Of a stretch of DNA of 64,000 nt, positions 36,115-45,305 are shown one piece after another. This stretch comes from Chryseobacterium angstadtii (lineage in GTDB: Bacteria; Bacteroidota; Bacteroidia; Flavobacteriales; Weeksellaceae). A model generated the notes under the pieces. The model was not told the DNA's origin and did not search any database. It saw only the letters and a list, made by a program, of their open reading frames with translations. Location of the stretch: contig NZ_LFND01000001.1 in the NCBI RefSeq assembly GCF_001045465.1, positions 1,147,526 through 1,211,525 on the forward strand, given 5' to 3'. Every line of letters starts with the position of its first letter. Position 1 is the first letter of the stretch. The translations under genes were made by a program, and so were the position numbers.

Positions 36115-39100
36115 TTAGTGTTTTTTGAATATTTTTATTCCTTTTGAATTAAATTCTTCATAATAATCTGAATGATTTACATCTGAATGAATTGTATTCA
36201 GAAATATAATCGTTTCCGGAAGCCTTTCAAACGAAGAAATATTGAAATTTTGATCTGAAACCAGAAGGATATCAATATTCTTATTAACTTCAGAAAGACT
36301 TTTTATATAATGAATTTTCCTTCTTTTTACCAGATAAGTCTGCATGGCGGTCTGCCTTCTTTCATCGTTTTCAATATAGGAAAAAATTCTTCTTTCTGCC
36401 TGATAAAGCGTAAGAAGAACATCTTTCTGCCCATAATCATCAGACATATGCAGTATAGAGGCATCTTTAGAAATATGTTTATTCAGTTCAAAATAAACCG
36501 ATCGGTTGGTATTGAAATCGTTTTTTACTTCCTGAACCACCTCGCTGTCTTTGAATAAATAGCTTAAAAAAAGTTTTTTTCTGAAATAGTTTTCATCTTC
36601 CAGTTCATTTCTCAGTGCTGCAAACTTTTCTCTGAAGTAAGCATTGATCTTTTTGGTTCTTTCGGAATAGTTTTTACCGAAATTCAGATCATCCTTGCTG
36701 ATTCTTTCCCCTACTTTTACCGTAATGCTGCCGTCGTAGATAATGAAATCTCCCTTTGGCAGTACTTCGGAATTCCCGTGAATATAAATCGGGAGAATAT
36801 CCAGTCCGAATTGCTCCGCAAGATAGAATGCCCCTTTGTGGAATCTTTTCACATCATTCGTGTAAGAACGCTCTGCTTCCGGAAAAACAACCAGAGAATA
36901 TCCCTGATCAATTTTTTCCTTCAACTTTTCCATCCCGTTTTCTATTCCCTGCGAAACAGGATAAAACCCAAGTGCTTTTACCAGCTTTCCGAAAACCGGC
37001 GACTCATACACCCAGTCATTCACCAGATAAATAATTTTATGGGTAGCCATAGCAATGGCAAGTGTATCCAGAAAAGAAGTATGATTGGCAATAATGACAG
37101 CCGGTCTGCTGAAATCTTCTGCGGGATTTCTAATTACTCTTTTTCTCACAGATGGACTTGAGTACAATACAGATGTTAAAAATTTAGCTAAAATCAGCTT
37201 AATGATATCCAGTGTATTTCCTTTTGCCTTTTTGATGAAGAAGCTTCCTATTAATGAAAAGACAAGTCCTCCAAGCCCGTAATATAAAAATGAAATAACC
37301 GAGCGTAAGAACAGTCTGAAAGTGATAGGAGAAAGTCCTTTTTTAGCCCTGTTCGTAATCAGTAATCTAAACCAGAAAGGATAAAGGGTTGAAGTAATAA
37401 TAATAACGGAGAACATCCCGATAAGAGCCACCAAAGCCAGCGAATGTAATGCGGGATGCTTAGCAAAGATCAGAGAACCAATAGATAAGATTGTAGTGAA
37501 AACCGCCAGAATAATAGACGTTCTGTAAGTAGGAAGTTCATTCTTTCCGGTGGTATGTTCCTTTTGCATGGCCTTTGTGAGGAAAATACTAAAATCATCT
37601 CCCACTCCGAAAACCAGCGTACAGACTACCGTGCTGAAAATATTCAGTTCCAGTCCTAAGAAATAAAGAATACCGGCCGTTACGACTCCAGTTAATACAA
37701 TCGGAAACATCGTAAGAACCGTTAATTCAAAATTTCTGAAGAAAACAATAATCGTCAGAATAATAGCCAGAAGAGAATAGTTGATCAGTGTGCTGAAATC
37801 TCTTTTCAGCAGTCCCAAAAAGTTTTCATTCATCTGCTGGCGGTCGATAGCCAGTGCATCATGATTCTTTTCAACATCCTTGATGAAGGCGTCTCTTTTC
37901 TTTTCATCCACTTTCACCACATTGGAAACCGTGTAAAATCCGTTTTCATGGCTAAGGAATTCAGAGATTTGTAATGCTTTTACTTTCTCGTAGTCTTTTA
38001 GGCTTAGTTCAGTATAGTTTTTATTTAAAATTGTATTGAAATTGTCAAATGCGCTGCTGTTGAAACCAAATTGGGTTCCACTGTTCACCAGTTCAGAAAT
38101 GGTTTTGTTTTTTTTATCCGTGTCCCAGAATTTTTTCCATGTTTCAATCCTCTGCTTCTGATCTTTTTCGGAAAGGACAACATTTCCAAGTGAATTGTAG
38201 CTCAGAATTTTCCCCTCCTGTTTTTCTTTGTCCAGGAAGCTGCTCAGGCGGGAATTTCTCGTTAAGGCTTCGTTTTCAGAATCTCCGTAAGAAATTGTAT
38301 AAATAGATTTTGACGTGATGTCAGACAGCTTTTGCAGCTTCGCTTCACTTATTTTTAAATCCTTAGGAATATAGTTCAGATCACCGATATCTTCATTAAA
38401 CCCAACATGTCTGAACCCGAAAAGGCAGGCAATAATAATGATGGAACAACCTATAATTAAAGGTTTGTTCTTTTCATAAGGATAGGAACCAATTTTATCT
38501 ATAAAATTAGAATGATGCTTTTCTTCCGTTTTCTTAGGATGATAGAGCTGCGGAACAATAATCAATGCTGTAACTGAAGAAAGAATCACCGTGATCGCGG
38601 CAAAAAGCCCAAGATCCTTCAAAGCCTCGGAACGCACGAAGACCAGACAGAGAAAAGACACAGCTGTTGTAGCGCTGCTCAAAACGATAGGCTGAGTGAT
38701 CTCTTTGTACAGTTCTTCTATATTGTTGTTGTGCTTATAATGGGTAAGGATATGAAGGGCATAATCTATGGTAATTCCAATAAGAATGGCACCTACACTC
38801 AAGGAAATGGCAGAGATCTTATCCTTGATGAAATAGAGAATCAGTAAAGCAAGCAGAACCGAAAATACAGTTGGCAGAAATACAATAATCGGGGTGAAAA
38901 AATTCCGGAAATAATAGATCAGCAGAATCAAAAGAACCGTCATTGATATGATAACGGTATTCTGAATGTCCTTTTTTATCTGTTGCGCATTGGCCACGGC
39001 AATTACCGGAGATCCGAAATAGCTGAGTTCAGTCTTTCCTTTAAACTGTTTGTTGATGCCGTCTTTTATTTCATTAAGGCGGTTGATGAAGACTTCATTG

Positions 39101-39768
39101 CCTTTCGTATCATTGCTTTTGTTTTTAGGATCAATGAAAAGGAGAAGATTTTTTCCGTCTTTGGTTACAATATAGTTGTCTTCAAGTTTGAAATCTTTAC
39201 TGATGTTCAGGGCATTTAATTTCTTAATCCCTAAATATGTAATTCCAAGAGGGTCCTTCTTGATAAATTCTTTCGTTACGAGACTCGTAGGCGATACCAA
39301 AGAAACGTAATTGCTTTCTACCTGCTTCGAAATACTGTCTTTCTGCAGTTTCCTTTCAATTTCCTTATAATCATTTTCGTTGAGGAAAAGCGGGAGATTC
39401 TGATTGACAAAATCAAAGGTTTCCGAGATTTCACTGTCGTTTACCTTGCCCTGTACAGAACCGATATACTTTTTCAGAGATTCTGTTTTCTGAAGAAAGA
39501 GGTCTGCCGTTTCGGAAAGCTGAAAACTGTCTTCACGGGATTTGTTCTCTATAATGACAATGATTTTGTCCGAAAAGTTCAGCTGTTTAAGAACTTTTGC
39601 AGTAAGATCGGATTTTTCATTTTTAGGAATTATCTGGTTGATATCTTCTTCAAAATTAATTTTTGAAGCAAAAAAAGCGCATAAAACAGCTATTCCGGCA
39701 GCAATAAGTACGGAAAGGATCCTGTTTTTAGAAATAAGATAATATAGAAATATAAAAAAACGATGCAT
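36115..39768 (-). CDS. MMPL/RND-type transporter fused to a lysophospholipid acyltransferase and a degenerate methyltransferase-like tail
   Basis: This is a very large 1217-residue fusion. Residues 1 to about 800 are an MMPL transporter with two sets of membrane helices and two extracytoplasmic loops (SAISLSVGAILIGITIDYALH and TVVCTLVFGVGDDFSIF mark the two halves). Around 890-1020 lies an LPLAT domain with NHTSFLD (the NHx4D motif) and VVFPEAERS in place of FPEGTRS. The last 140 residues (DASILHMSDDYGQKDVLLTLYQAERRIFSYIENDERR) have the strand-loop-helix order of a class I methyltransferase, but the glycine-rich SAM loop is gone. Trifunctional proteins of this layout are known in flexirubin clusters. 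It probably acylates and exports the pigment across the inner membrane. Confidence 0.85.
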   Translation of the reverse strand: MHRFFIFLYYLISKNRILSVLIAAGIAVLCAFFASKINFEEDINQIIPKNEKSDLTAKVLKQLNFSDKIIVIIENKSREDSFQLSETADLFLQKTESLKKYIGSVQGKVNDSEISETFDFVNQNLPLFLNENDYKEIERKLQKDSISKQVESNYVSLVSPTSLVTKEFIKKDPLGITYLGIKKLNALNISKDFKLEDNYIVTKDGKNLLLFIDPKNKSNDTKGNEVFINRLNEIKDGINKQFKGKTELSYFGSPVIAVANAQQIKKDIQNTVIISMTVLLILLIYYFRNFFTPIIVFLPTVFSVLLALLILYFIKDKISAISLSVGAILIGITIDYALHILTHYKHNNNIEELYKEITQPIVLSSATTAVSFLCLVFVRSEALKDLGLFAAITVILSSVTALIIVPQLYHPKKTEEKHHSNFIDKIGSYPYEKNKPLIIGCSIIIIACLFGFRHVGFNEDIGDLNYIPKDLKISEAKLQKLSDITSKSIYTISYGDSENEALTRNSRLSSFLDKEKQEGKILSYNSLGNVVLSEKDQKQRIETWKKFWDTDKKNKTISELVNSGTQFGFNSSAFDNFNTILNKNYTELSLKDYEKVKALQISEFLSHENGFYTVSNVVKVDEKKRDAFIKDVEKNHDALAIDRQQMNENFLGLLKRDFSTLINYSLLAIILTIIVFFRNFELTVLTMFPIVLTGVVTAGILYFLGLELNIFSTVVCTLVFGVGDDFSIFLTKAMQKEHTTGKNELPTYRTSIILAVFTTILSIGSLIFAKHPALHSLALVALIGMFSVIIITSTLYPFWFRLLITNRAKKGLSPITFRLFLRSVISFLYYGLGGLVFSLIGSFFIKKAKGNTLDIIKLILAKFLTSVLYSSPSVRKRVIRNPAEDFSRPAVIIANHTSFLDTLAIAMATHKIIYLVNDWVYESPVFGKLVKALGFYPVSQGIENGMEKLKEKIDQGYSLVVFPEAERSYTNDVKRFHKGAFYLAEQFGLDILPIYIHGNSEVLPKGDFIIYDGSITVKVGERISKDDLNFGKNYSERTKKINAYFREKFAALRNELEDENYFRKKLFLSYLFKDSEVVQEVKNDFNTNRSVYFELNKHISKDASILHMSDDYGQKDVLLTLYQAERRIFSYIENDERRQTAMQTYLVKRRKIHYIKSLSEVNKNIDILLVSDQNFNISSFERLPETIIFLNTIHSDVNHSDYYEEFNSKGIKIFKKH

Positions 39769-39789
39769 TACATTGTGAAATCAAGTCTG

Positions 39790-39819
39790 CAAATTTAATT
39801 TTTTCAGTATTAGTTCAAA
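39790..39819 (-). promoter_or_regulatory. Promoter of the MMPL-fusion gene
   Basis: On the - strand, TTTG (39819-39816), 18 bp, then TAAATTTG (39797-39790), a full match to the Bacteroidetes -33/-7 pattern, 21 bp before the ATG. This is the best two-part promoter in the window. Confidence 0.65.
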
Positions 39820-39884
39820 ACATTTAGGCTATAAGTTTTGTCTGAAAATCAACAAAATATTCTAGGCAGAATAAAAAAATATTC

Positions 39885-39892
39885 TACTTTTG
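39885..39892 (+). promoter_or_regulatory. Candidate -7 box upstream of the small ORF and polymerase gene
   Basis: TACTTTTG followed by CAAAA fits TAnnTTTGC. The predicted transcript would begin near 39898 and cover the small ORF at 39965. Confidence 0.5.
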
Positions 39893-39964
39893 CAAAAGTT
39901 CCCTTTCAATACATATATTTTAAATCCATATTATTATTAAAAAAAATAAGAATCTGTTTTAGAT

Positions 39965-40102
39965 ATGTTGAAAAATAATGATGAAAAATTAAACGGATTC
40001 CTATTCGCAATAGAATTCCCTTTTCTACTGTACTTCCTGTCTTTTTACAGACCTGGATCTTGTTTATATTGGATGTTCAAAAAAAACGATAGACGAGGAT
40101 GA
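39965..40102 (+). CDS. Possible 45-residue leader or small membrane peptide coupled to the polymerase gene
   Basis: An ATG at 39965 opens a 45-codon frame whose TGA (40100-40102) overlaps the ATG of the next gene in an ATGA arrangement. The peptide has a charged N-terminus, one hydrophobic aromatic stretch (FLFAIEFPFLLYFLSFY) and a basic tail (FKKNDRRG), so it could be a single-pass membrane peptide. It lies downstream of a TACTTTTG promoter box. It could instead be a chance frame; the overlap is the main support. Confidence 0.35.
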   Translation: MLKNNDEKLNGFLFAIEFPFLLYFLSFYRPGSCLYWMFKKNDRRG

Positions 40103-41238
40103 GCATATTACACCCTTATTTTATAGTGGCCATTGTCTATATGCTTTTTTTTAGTGTACAGGAAGTTTTCGGCAAAAAAGTAGACAAAAAGTGGTTTTGG
40201 TTTTTGGGAGTCTACCTTATTATCCTGGTAGGATTCCGGGACAATGTAGGTCCCGATTACGGAAGTTACAAAGGGCTTTATATTTATTCGGATACCAAGA
40301 GCTACAGCAGTATCTTTATGAAGATGCTTCATATGGAAGGTTCGGATCATCTGGATGTAGAATGGCTTTATACATTAATCAATAAGCTGTTGCTGAATGT
40401 TTTCAATGCCCCCTTTTATGTTCTGACCTTAGTTATTGCCATCTGTGCCATTTTTTTCAAAATAGAATATACTGAAGACAATACTTTTTATCCCTTTACA
40501 TTTACCCTGTTCATGTTTGTTCCTTACTTTTTTGTAGGGGAGAGTGGACAAATCAGGCAGAATCTTGCGACATTTATTGTTTATTTTGCCATCCGGTATA
40601 TCAAACGGCGGGAATTGTGGCATTACCTGTTCTTTATATTTCTGGCATCAGGGATACATACGGTAAGTTATCTTTTTCTTCCTATGTATTGGCTGGCCCG
40701 TGTTCCGCTCAACAAGACCATGATGCTGCTTCTCATCATATTCTCGATATTTCTTTCACCATTTGAGATTTATAGAGTATTTGGAGACTTCCTGAGTGGA
40801 ATGGCCTCTGATAATATCTTGGTAGAAGGACTAAACGGCTACATGGACGAATCCATTGAAAGATTAAACGGAGGCTTTGGAATTCCTGAAGCCATGATGA
40901 TGATTCTTACATTCTTCCTCTTCGCTTTTGATACCAAAATGAAAGAACTTTATCCCTATTATGAATACCACAGGAACTATGCAGTTGTAGGAATTTGTTT
41001 CTATTTTATTTTCAGAAACAACCCCGTGTTCTCATCCCGTCTTGTAGGTGCGTTTATCGGTTTTTCCTATGTAATAGTCCCGAATGCGATGTATGTGGTG
41101 TCAAGCGGAATGAAAAAAGCAATTTATTCTTTTATCATAGCGCTTGTTATTTTCAATATTGTGGTTTTCTCCTCATTCAACAACATCAAAATCGGAAGAT
41201 TTACCATCGAGCTTTATAAAAATCATATTCTTCCATAA
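40099..41238 (+). CDS. EpsG/Wzy-type polysaccharide polymerase
   Basis: This 379-residue protein has about ten predicted membrane helices. Its motifs are those of the EpsG family: GFRDNVGPDYGSYKGLY near residue 50 and SGQIRQNLATFIVYFAIRYI near 150, with a GIHTVSYLFLP helix later. EpsG/Wzy proteins join lipid-linked repeat units in the periplasm. It fits the Wza/Wzc/WecA-like genes 10 kb away, although it is not in the same transcription unit. A terminator follows. Confidence 0.82.
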   Translation: MSILHPYFIVAIVYMLFFSVQEVFGKKVDKKWFWFLGVYLIILVGFRDNVGPDYGSYKGLYIYSDTKSYSSIFMKMLHMEGSDHLDVEWLYTLINKLLLNVFNAPFYVLTLVIAICAIFFKIEYTEDNTFYPFTFTLFMFVPYFFVGESGQIRQNLATFIVYFAIRYIKRRELWHYLFFIFLASGIHTVSYLFLPMYWLARVPLNKTMMLLLIIFSIFLSPFEIYRVFGDFLSGMASDNILVEGLNGYMDESIERLNGGFGIPEAMMMILTFFLFAFDTKMKELYPYYEYHRNYAVVGICFYFIFRNNPVFSSRLVGAFIGFSYVIVPNAMYVVSSGMKKAIYSFIIALVIFNIVVFSSFNNIKIGRFTIELYKNHILP

Positions 41239-41265
41239 AAAAGAAACCGTGATCTATAATACAGA

Positions 41266-41295
41266 AGGCAGCTTTTCAGGCTGTCTTTTTTTTTT
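41266..41295 (+). terminator. Rho-independent terminator of the polymerase gene
   Basis: AGGCAGC pairs with GCTGTCT (one wobble) around a short TTTTCAG loop, followed by ten T. Confidence 0.8.
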
Positions 41296-41424
41296 GTTTG
41301 CCCTTGCGATAAAATAATAGTGTTTTACCAATCTGTTGTTTAATATTTTTCTGCCTTTACATAATCACCTTATTAAGATTCATTCAATTTACACTTTCCG
41401 GTAAAATATATAAATCGAAAAAAT

Positions 41425-41432
41425 TACTTTTG
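41425..41432 (+). promoter_or_regulatory. Candidate -7 box of the FISUMP-type gene
   Basis: TACTTTTGC fits the -7 consensus. It implies a long 5' leader of about 155 nt before the ATG at 41595; I see no conserved RNA fold in that leader. Confidence 0.45.
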
Positions 41433-41594
41433 CAATTGAAAACGAATTGTGCCGTTTTTGTATCTATAAACTTTTAATGTTAAGTTATTGATAATGTAAT
41501 TAATATATGATATTGTAATTTGTATTATTAATGAATTATTTACGGCAAAGGCTTAAAAGTTGTATTTCCTTTAATGGCACACAAGCCTAAGGAT

Positions 41595-44500
41595 ATGAAA
41601 AATTTAGTTAAAAATTTTGCGGCAATTTTTTGCTTAGTGTCGATTTGTACCTATTCCAGGAATAGCAGGGAATTAAATGAAATTCCACCTTCGTACAGAT
41701 ATACGGAGAGAGTAATACCGGCGGAAGATACATTACGTAAACCCGCAGGAAGACTGGCAGCGAAAGCGCCGGACTGGAAAAAAGCCCCCAACAGCTATAT
41801 TTTCGATCCCGCTCAAAGCAGTGAAGGCCTTCTGGTTCCGGTGAGAAAGGCTTATGCGATGTGGAAAGACGATCAATACATTCAAAATGGAGGAATCCCT
41901 TCGGGGAATATGACGGCAGATGTGCTTTGGGAAGACGCACATGGGCTGATCAGGTCAGGAGCAGGATACTCATTGGAAATTCTGGATTCGGATCAGAATG
42001 CCAAAATAAAAGTACCGATTAATAAAGCTAAAAAAGGAAATGCTGTTATTGCGCTCAGAATAAATGGGGAGGTATACTGGAGCTGGCATATCTGGGTTAC
42101 AGATGATCCCGGCAACGGATCAACCTACAAAAGTTTTGATAACATAACAAGAATGAAGAGCGACGGAACCACTGAGTCTATTCCGGATTCCGACTGGAAA
42201 TGGATGGACCGTAATCTTGGCGCTCTGAATAGTTCCATTACTTCCTCAGATTGGAACAGAAGCATCGGGTTACTATACCAATGGGGAAGGAAAGACCCGA
42301 TTCCGCCTTTGGTCACAAGAGGGAATGACTTCTATGAAGTGTCCGGCTCCATAGGAAGAGTGAGGCACAGAGGAGCCAAGAACTTCACAGGTGCAATGGC
42401 TATTGACAATCTTACAAAATACGTTCTGCTTGCCAATGCAGAAGTGGTCAATAACATAAGGCTTTCTGTGAAAAATCCGTTAAGTCTCATCTATGTAAAC
42501 AAAGACGATAACAGCGGACAAGCCTATTACAATAACAACGTAAGCCTTCCGGTCAACTGGTTCGGGCGTGCCAATGGCCTGACAGACAACCGGCCTTCGG
42601 AGCTCAATCTTTGGTCCGATAATTCTCAGGGAATCATCAATACAGACTATAACAGTGACAACAGCGCACAGCCTTACAGGGATAAATCTCCTTATGATCC
42701 ATGCCCGAACGGATGGAGAATGCCTTCAATGCTTGTCGCTAATTTAGGTTCACAGGCCTATGCAGACGATATCAGGATAGACTTTTCGCCTTTTGGCGTG
42801 AGAACCAATATGGCTAAAAATCTTTTTGAATCCAGTTCCTATCATCTCATAAAGCCTACTGATGCGGGCGTTCCTTCATTTATGACAGGATTTAAAGCAT
42901 ATCCCAATCTGGGGTTTGATCTGTCGGATGCCGGAGGAAACAATATGGGAATTTTTCCCGGAACAGGGCAGCTGATCAGAAGTGCACACTTGGGACAGTA
43001 TACCGATCAGCATCATATAGCGCTTTGGACAGCTACTATGGCGAGGCATTTTGATGCTTCTCCGGCAGTAACAATCCGGGGACTTTATATGATTCCGGAT
43101 AAAGATCAGCCGGATATCCAGGATCCCGCTTATCCCAACATCAAAGGAAGGTTTTTTTATATGCCGATGTCCGGAATGTACACTTCAGAAGCCAATGGAT
43201 GCCGATGTATCAAAGATCCGCTTTATATCGTAAACAACTACGATTTTCCTTCTGAATATTTAGCTCCTGCAACAGAATACAGAGAAGGAATTGACAATCC
43301 CAATACGTATCAGGCGGTTAAAAATGCACAGCTTTTCACCATGGAAATTCCTGTGAGTAAAGCCTTTTCCGTTCAGAGCCAGCTTTTGAACAATCAGACC
43401 ATTCTCAATCCTTCCGGTTTTAATAATTTAAAAGCAAACGTTCTATGGACTACCAATACTGCTTTGATCAATACAATTAAGGTCATTAACCCTTCTCCTT
43501 CTTCACTGCAGGACATCAGTAATACTTCAATTTCAGTTGAAATCAGGCCGAATCAGAGCGGAAACGCTGTAGTTACCCTTCATAATGGAAGTGTTTCTTC
43601 TCCGGTGTATTGGAGCTGGCATATCTGGATCACCGATTCTCCCTTGGGCTCTTCTGTTTACACCACAGAACTTCCGGTGTCTGATGCAGTCAACTATGTG
43701 AATTATGTCAATAAGGCGGATGAAGTTCTTCAGACTGAATTTATGGATAGAAACCTCGGAGCAACAGATGCATTCCCGATCGTAGCTAACAGTCTTACCC
43801 CTACAGCAGCAGAGCTGGCGAAGATAAGAGCATCCACAGGAATGCATTATCAGTGGGGAAGAAAAGATCCTATTCCCACATTCCAATACGCGGATAATAA
43901 AGCATCTTTTAATATATTTTTAGGAACAGCATCCGATAACGGGACTGTTGCTTACACAACACTCACTCCTGCGGTATACAACAATATGTCAGGAAATTAT
44001 ATGATTCCTTATAACAGCTATGCTTTGGCTTCCAATGTGCAGAGTACGGACAGACCTGCGGATAAAATTGCGAAGGTATTGTCTTACTCCGTAAAGAATC
44101 CGCTTGTATATATGATCCCAAGTTCTTTTGCACCTTTTAACAGTACAGTTCCTAATTATACGAATGGAACAGACTGGCTCGCCAATGAACCGAACCTGGC
44201 CGCAGACCGATGGGGAAGAGGAGGAAAGAAATCTCCTTTTGATCCGTGCCCTGCAGGTTGGAGAATTCCGGACCTTACCAGTGTGGCTTTAATTGCTAAT
44301 CAGGATTTTGGACAGTCGCCCTGGTACAGAAAAGATAAAAATGCAGCCACTTTTTACAGTGCCATTGTGGATTATTCGGGAATCAGGGTGAGAAACCCTT
44401 CTACAACGTCTACTATAGGGTATATGTTTTTAAATGCAACATATGGAATTGGGAATTTTCCGGATTCGGGTTTACGGGGATACAGAAGTGTTCTGGCTAA

Positions 44501-45032
44501 TCAATCGCCACAAGGGACATTCAATACCGTTAATTTTCAGTATCCGGGAGTCTGGACGGGAGCTTTGGCTGCCAATTATCTGGGAAGATCCATTAATGTT
44601 TTATTTGATGCAGCATCTACAGCCAACCGTTTTATTGCTTTTAATGATAATAATGATCCTTATTTCGGAGCGAGCTGCAGATGTGTGAAAATTAAATATG
44701 ATGCGGAAGGAAATGAAGCGGGACCTATTGCAGAACTTCAGGTTACCACACCGGCTTTGGTTAAAGGAACTGCTGTTTTGAGTACAGCTGAAGTGAAAGA
44801 AAAAGTCAGTGAAAACCAATTTTCTTTATTTCCGAATCCTGTAAAAGACATGCTGTACATCAATGCACCGGAAAGAGACGGGTATTTTTATCAGATTTAT
44901 AATATGTCCGGCCAGCTCATGAAGTCCGGGAAGTTTGAAAATGGAAAGACCAACCTTTCTGCTCTTATTTCAGGAATCTATCTCATAAGAATTAATAATT
45001 CAGAGAAAATGGTAAAAATAATCAAACAATAA
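41595..45032 (+). CDS. Large T9SS-secreted protein with two FISUMP-type repeats
   Basis: This protein of about 1145 residues has a signal-peptide-like N-terminus (MKNLVKNFAAIFCLVSICTYS) when started at 41595; an in-frame ATG at 41574 would add seven residues and weaken that peptide. It is built from two related halves: ANVLW/ADVLW, VYWSWHIWITD/VYWSWHIWVTD, MDRNLGA, YQWGRKDPIP and DPCPAGWRIP/DPCPNGWRMP all occur once in each. These are marks of the Fibrobacter succinogenes paralogous (FISUMP) domain. It ends in a type A T9SS sorting domain (FSLFPNPVKDMLY...). It is exported to the cell surface; its binding target is unknown. Confidence 0.82.
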   Translation: MKNLVKNFAAIFCLVSICTYSRNSRELNEIPPSYRYTERVIPAEDTLRKPAGRLAAKAPDWKKAPNSYIFDPAQSSEGLLVPVRKAYAMWKDDQYIQNGGIPSGNMTADVLWEDAHGLIRSGAGYSLEILDSDQNAKIKVPINKAKKGNAVIALRINGEVYWSWHIWVTDDPGNGSTYKSFDNITRMKSDGTTESIPDSDWKWMDRNLGALNSSITSSDWNRSIGLLYQWGRKDPIPPLVTRGNDFYEVSGSIGRVRHRGAKNFTGAMAIDNLTKYVLLANAEVVNNIRLSVKNPLSLIYVNKDDNSGQAYYNNNVSLPVNWFGRANGLTDNRPSELNLWSDNSQGIINTDYNSDNSAQPYRDKSPYDPCPNGWRMPSMLVANLGSQAYADDIRIDFSPFGVRTNMAKNLFESSSYHLIKPTDAGVPSFMTGFKAYPNLGFDLSDAGGNNMGIFPGTGQLIRSAHLGQYTDQHHIALWTATMARHFDASPAVTIRGLYMIPDKDQPDIQDPAYPNIKGRFFYMPMSGMYTSEANGCRCIKDPLYIVNNYDFPSEYLAPATEYREGIDNPNTYQAVKNAQLFTMEIPVSKAFSVQSQLLNNQTILNPSGFNNLKANVLWTTNTALINTIKVINPSPSSLQDISNTSISVEIRPNQSGNAVVTLHNGSVSSPVYWSWHIWITDSPLGSSVYTTELPVSDAVNYVNYVNKADEVLQTEFMDRNLGATDAFPIVANSLTPTAAELAKIRASTGMHYQWGRKDPIPTFQYADNKASFNIFLGTASDNGTVAYTTLTPAVYNNMSGNYMIPYNSYALASNVQSTDRPADKIAKVLSYSVKNPLVYMIPSSFAPFNSTVPNYTNGTDWLANEPNLAADRWGRGGKKSPFDPCPAGWRIPDLTSVALIANQDFGQSPWYRKDKNAATFYSAIVDYSGIRVRNPSTTSTIGYMFLNATYGIGNFPDSGLRGYRSVLANQSPQGTFNTVNFQYPGVWTGALAANYLGRSINVLFDAASTANRFIAFNDNNDPYFGASCRCVKIKYDAEGNEAGPIAELQVTTPALVKGTAVLSTAEVKEKVSENQFSLFPNPVKDMLYINAPERDGYFYQIYNMSGQLMKSGKFENGKTNLSALISGIYLIRINNSEKMVKIIKQ

Positions 45033-45054
45033 AGTTTAAAAAGATCAATAACAA

Positions 45055-45087
45055 AGCAGAATAGGGTTTCCTGTTCTGCTTTTTTTA
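45055..45087 (+). terminator. Rho-independent terminator of the FISUMP-type gene
   Basis: AGCAGAA/TTCTGCT (7 bp) encloses a loop with an inner AGG/CCT pairing, followed by seven T. Confidence 0.85.
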
Positions 45088-45282
45088 TGGAGATATATAT
45101 TCTGCATCTATCACTCCCGATGAAAAATTCTATAGCATCTATTTTATTAAGATGAAATTTACCGCTAAACCATACTCTTTAAAGGACTTGATAAGCCTTG
45201 AAATGCCCTCGGGAACGCTTGTTAAACCTATCTAAAAATTAAATTAAACCGTTTTAACAAAATGTATATAATAAAAAAGCTT

Positions 45283-45290
45283 TACTTTTG
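45283..45290 (+). promoter_or_regulatory. -7 box of topA
   Basis: TACTTTTG followed by CAAAA lies only 16 bp from the topA ATG, implying a 5' leader of about 10 nt. Confidence 0.55.
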
Positions 45291-45305
45291 CAAAAAATTT
45301 TTAGA

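Noticed and set aside
36778..37161. 127-codon open frame on the + strand
   Set aside because: It lies wholly opposite the acyltransferase domain of the MMPL fusion, whose motifs are clear on the - strand.
45288..45305. TTG start giving six extra residues to topA
   Set aside because: The TTG lies inside the TACTTTTG promoter box, so it would not be transcribed in full.
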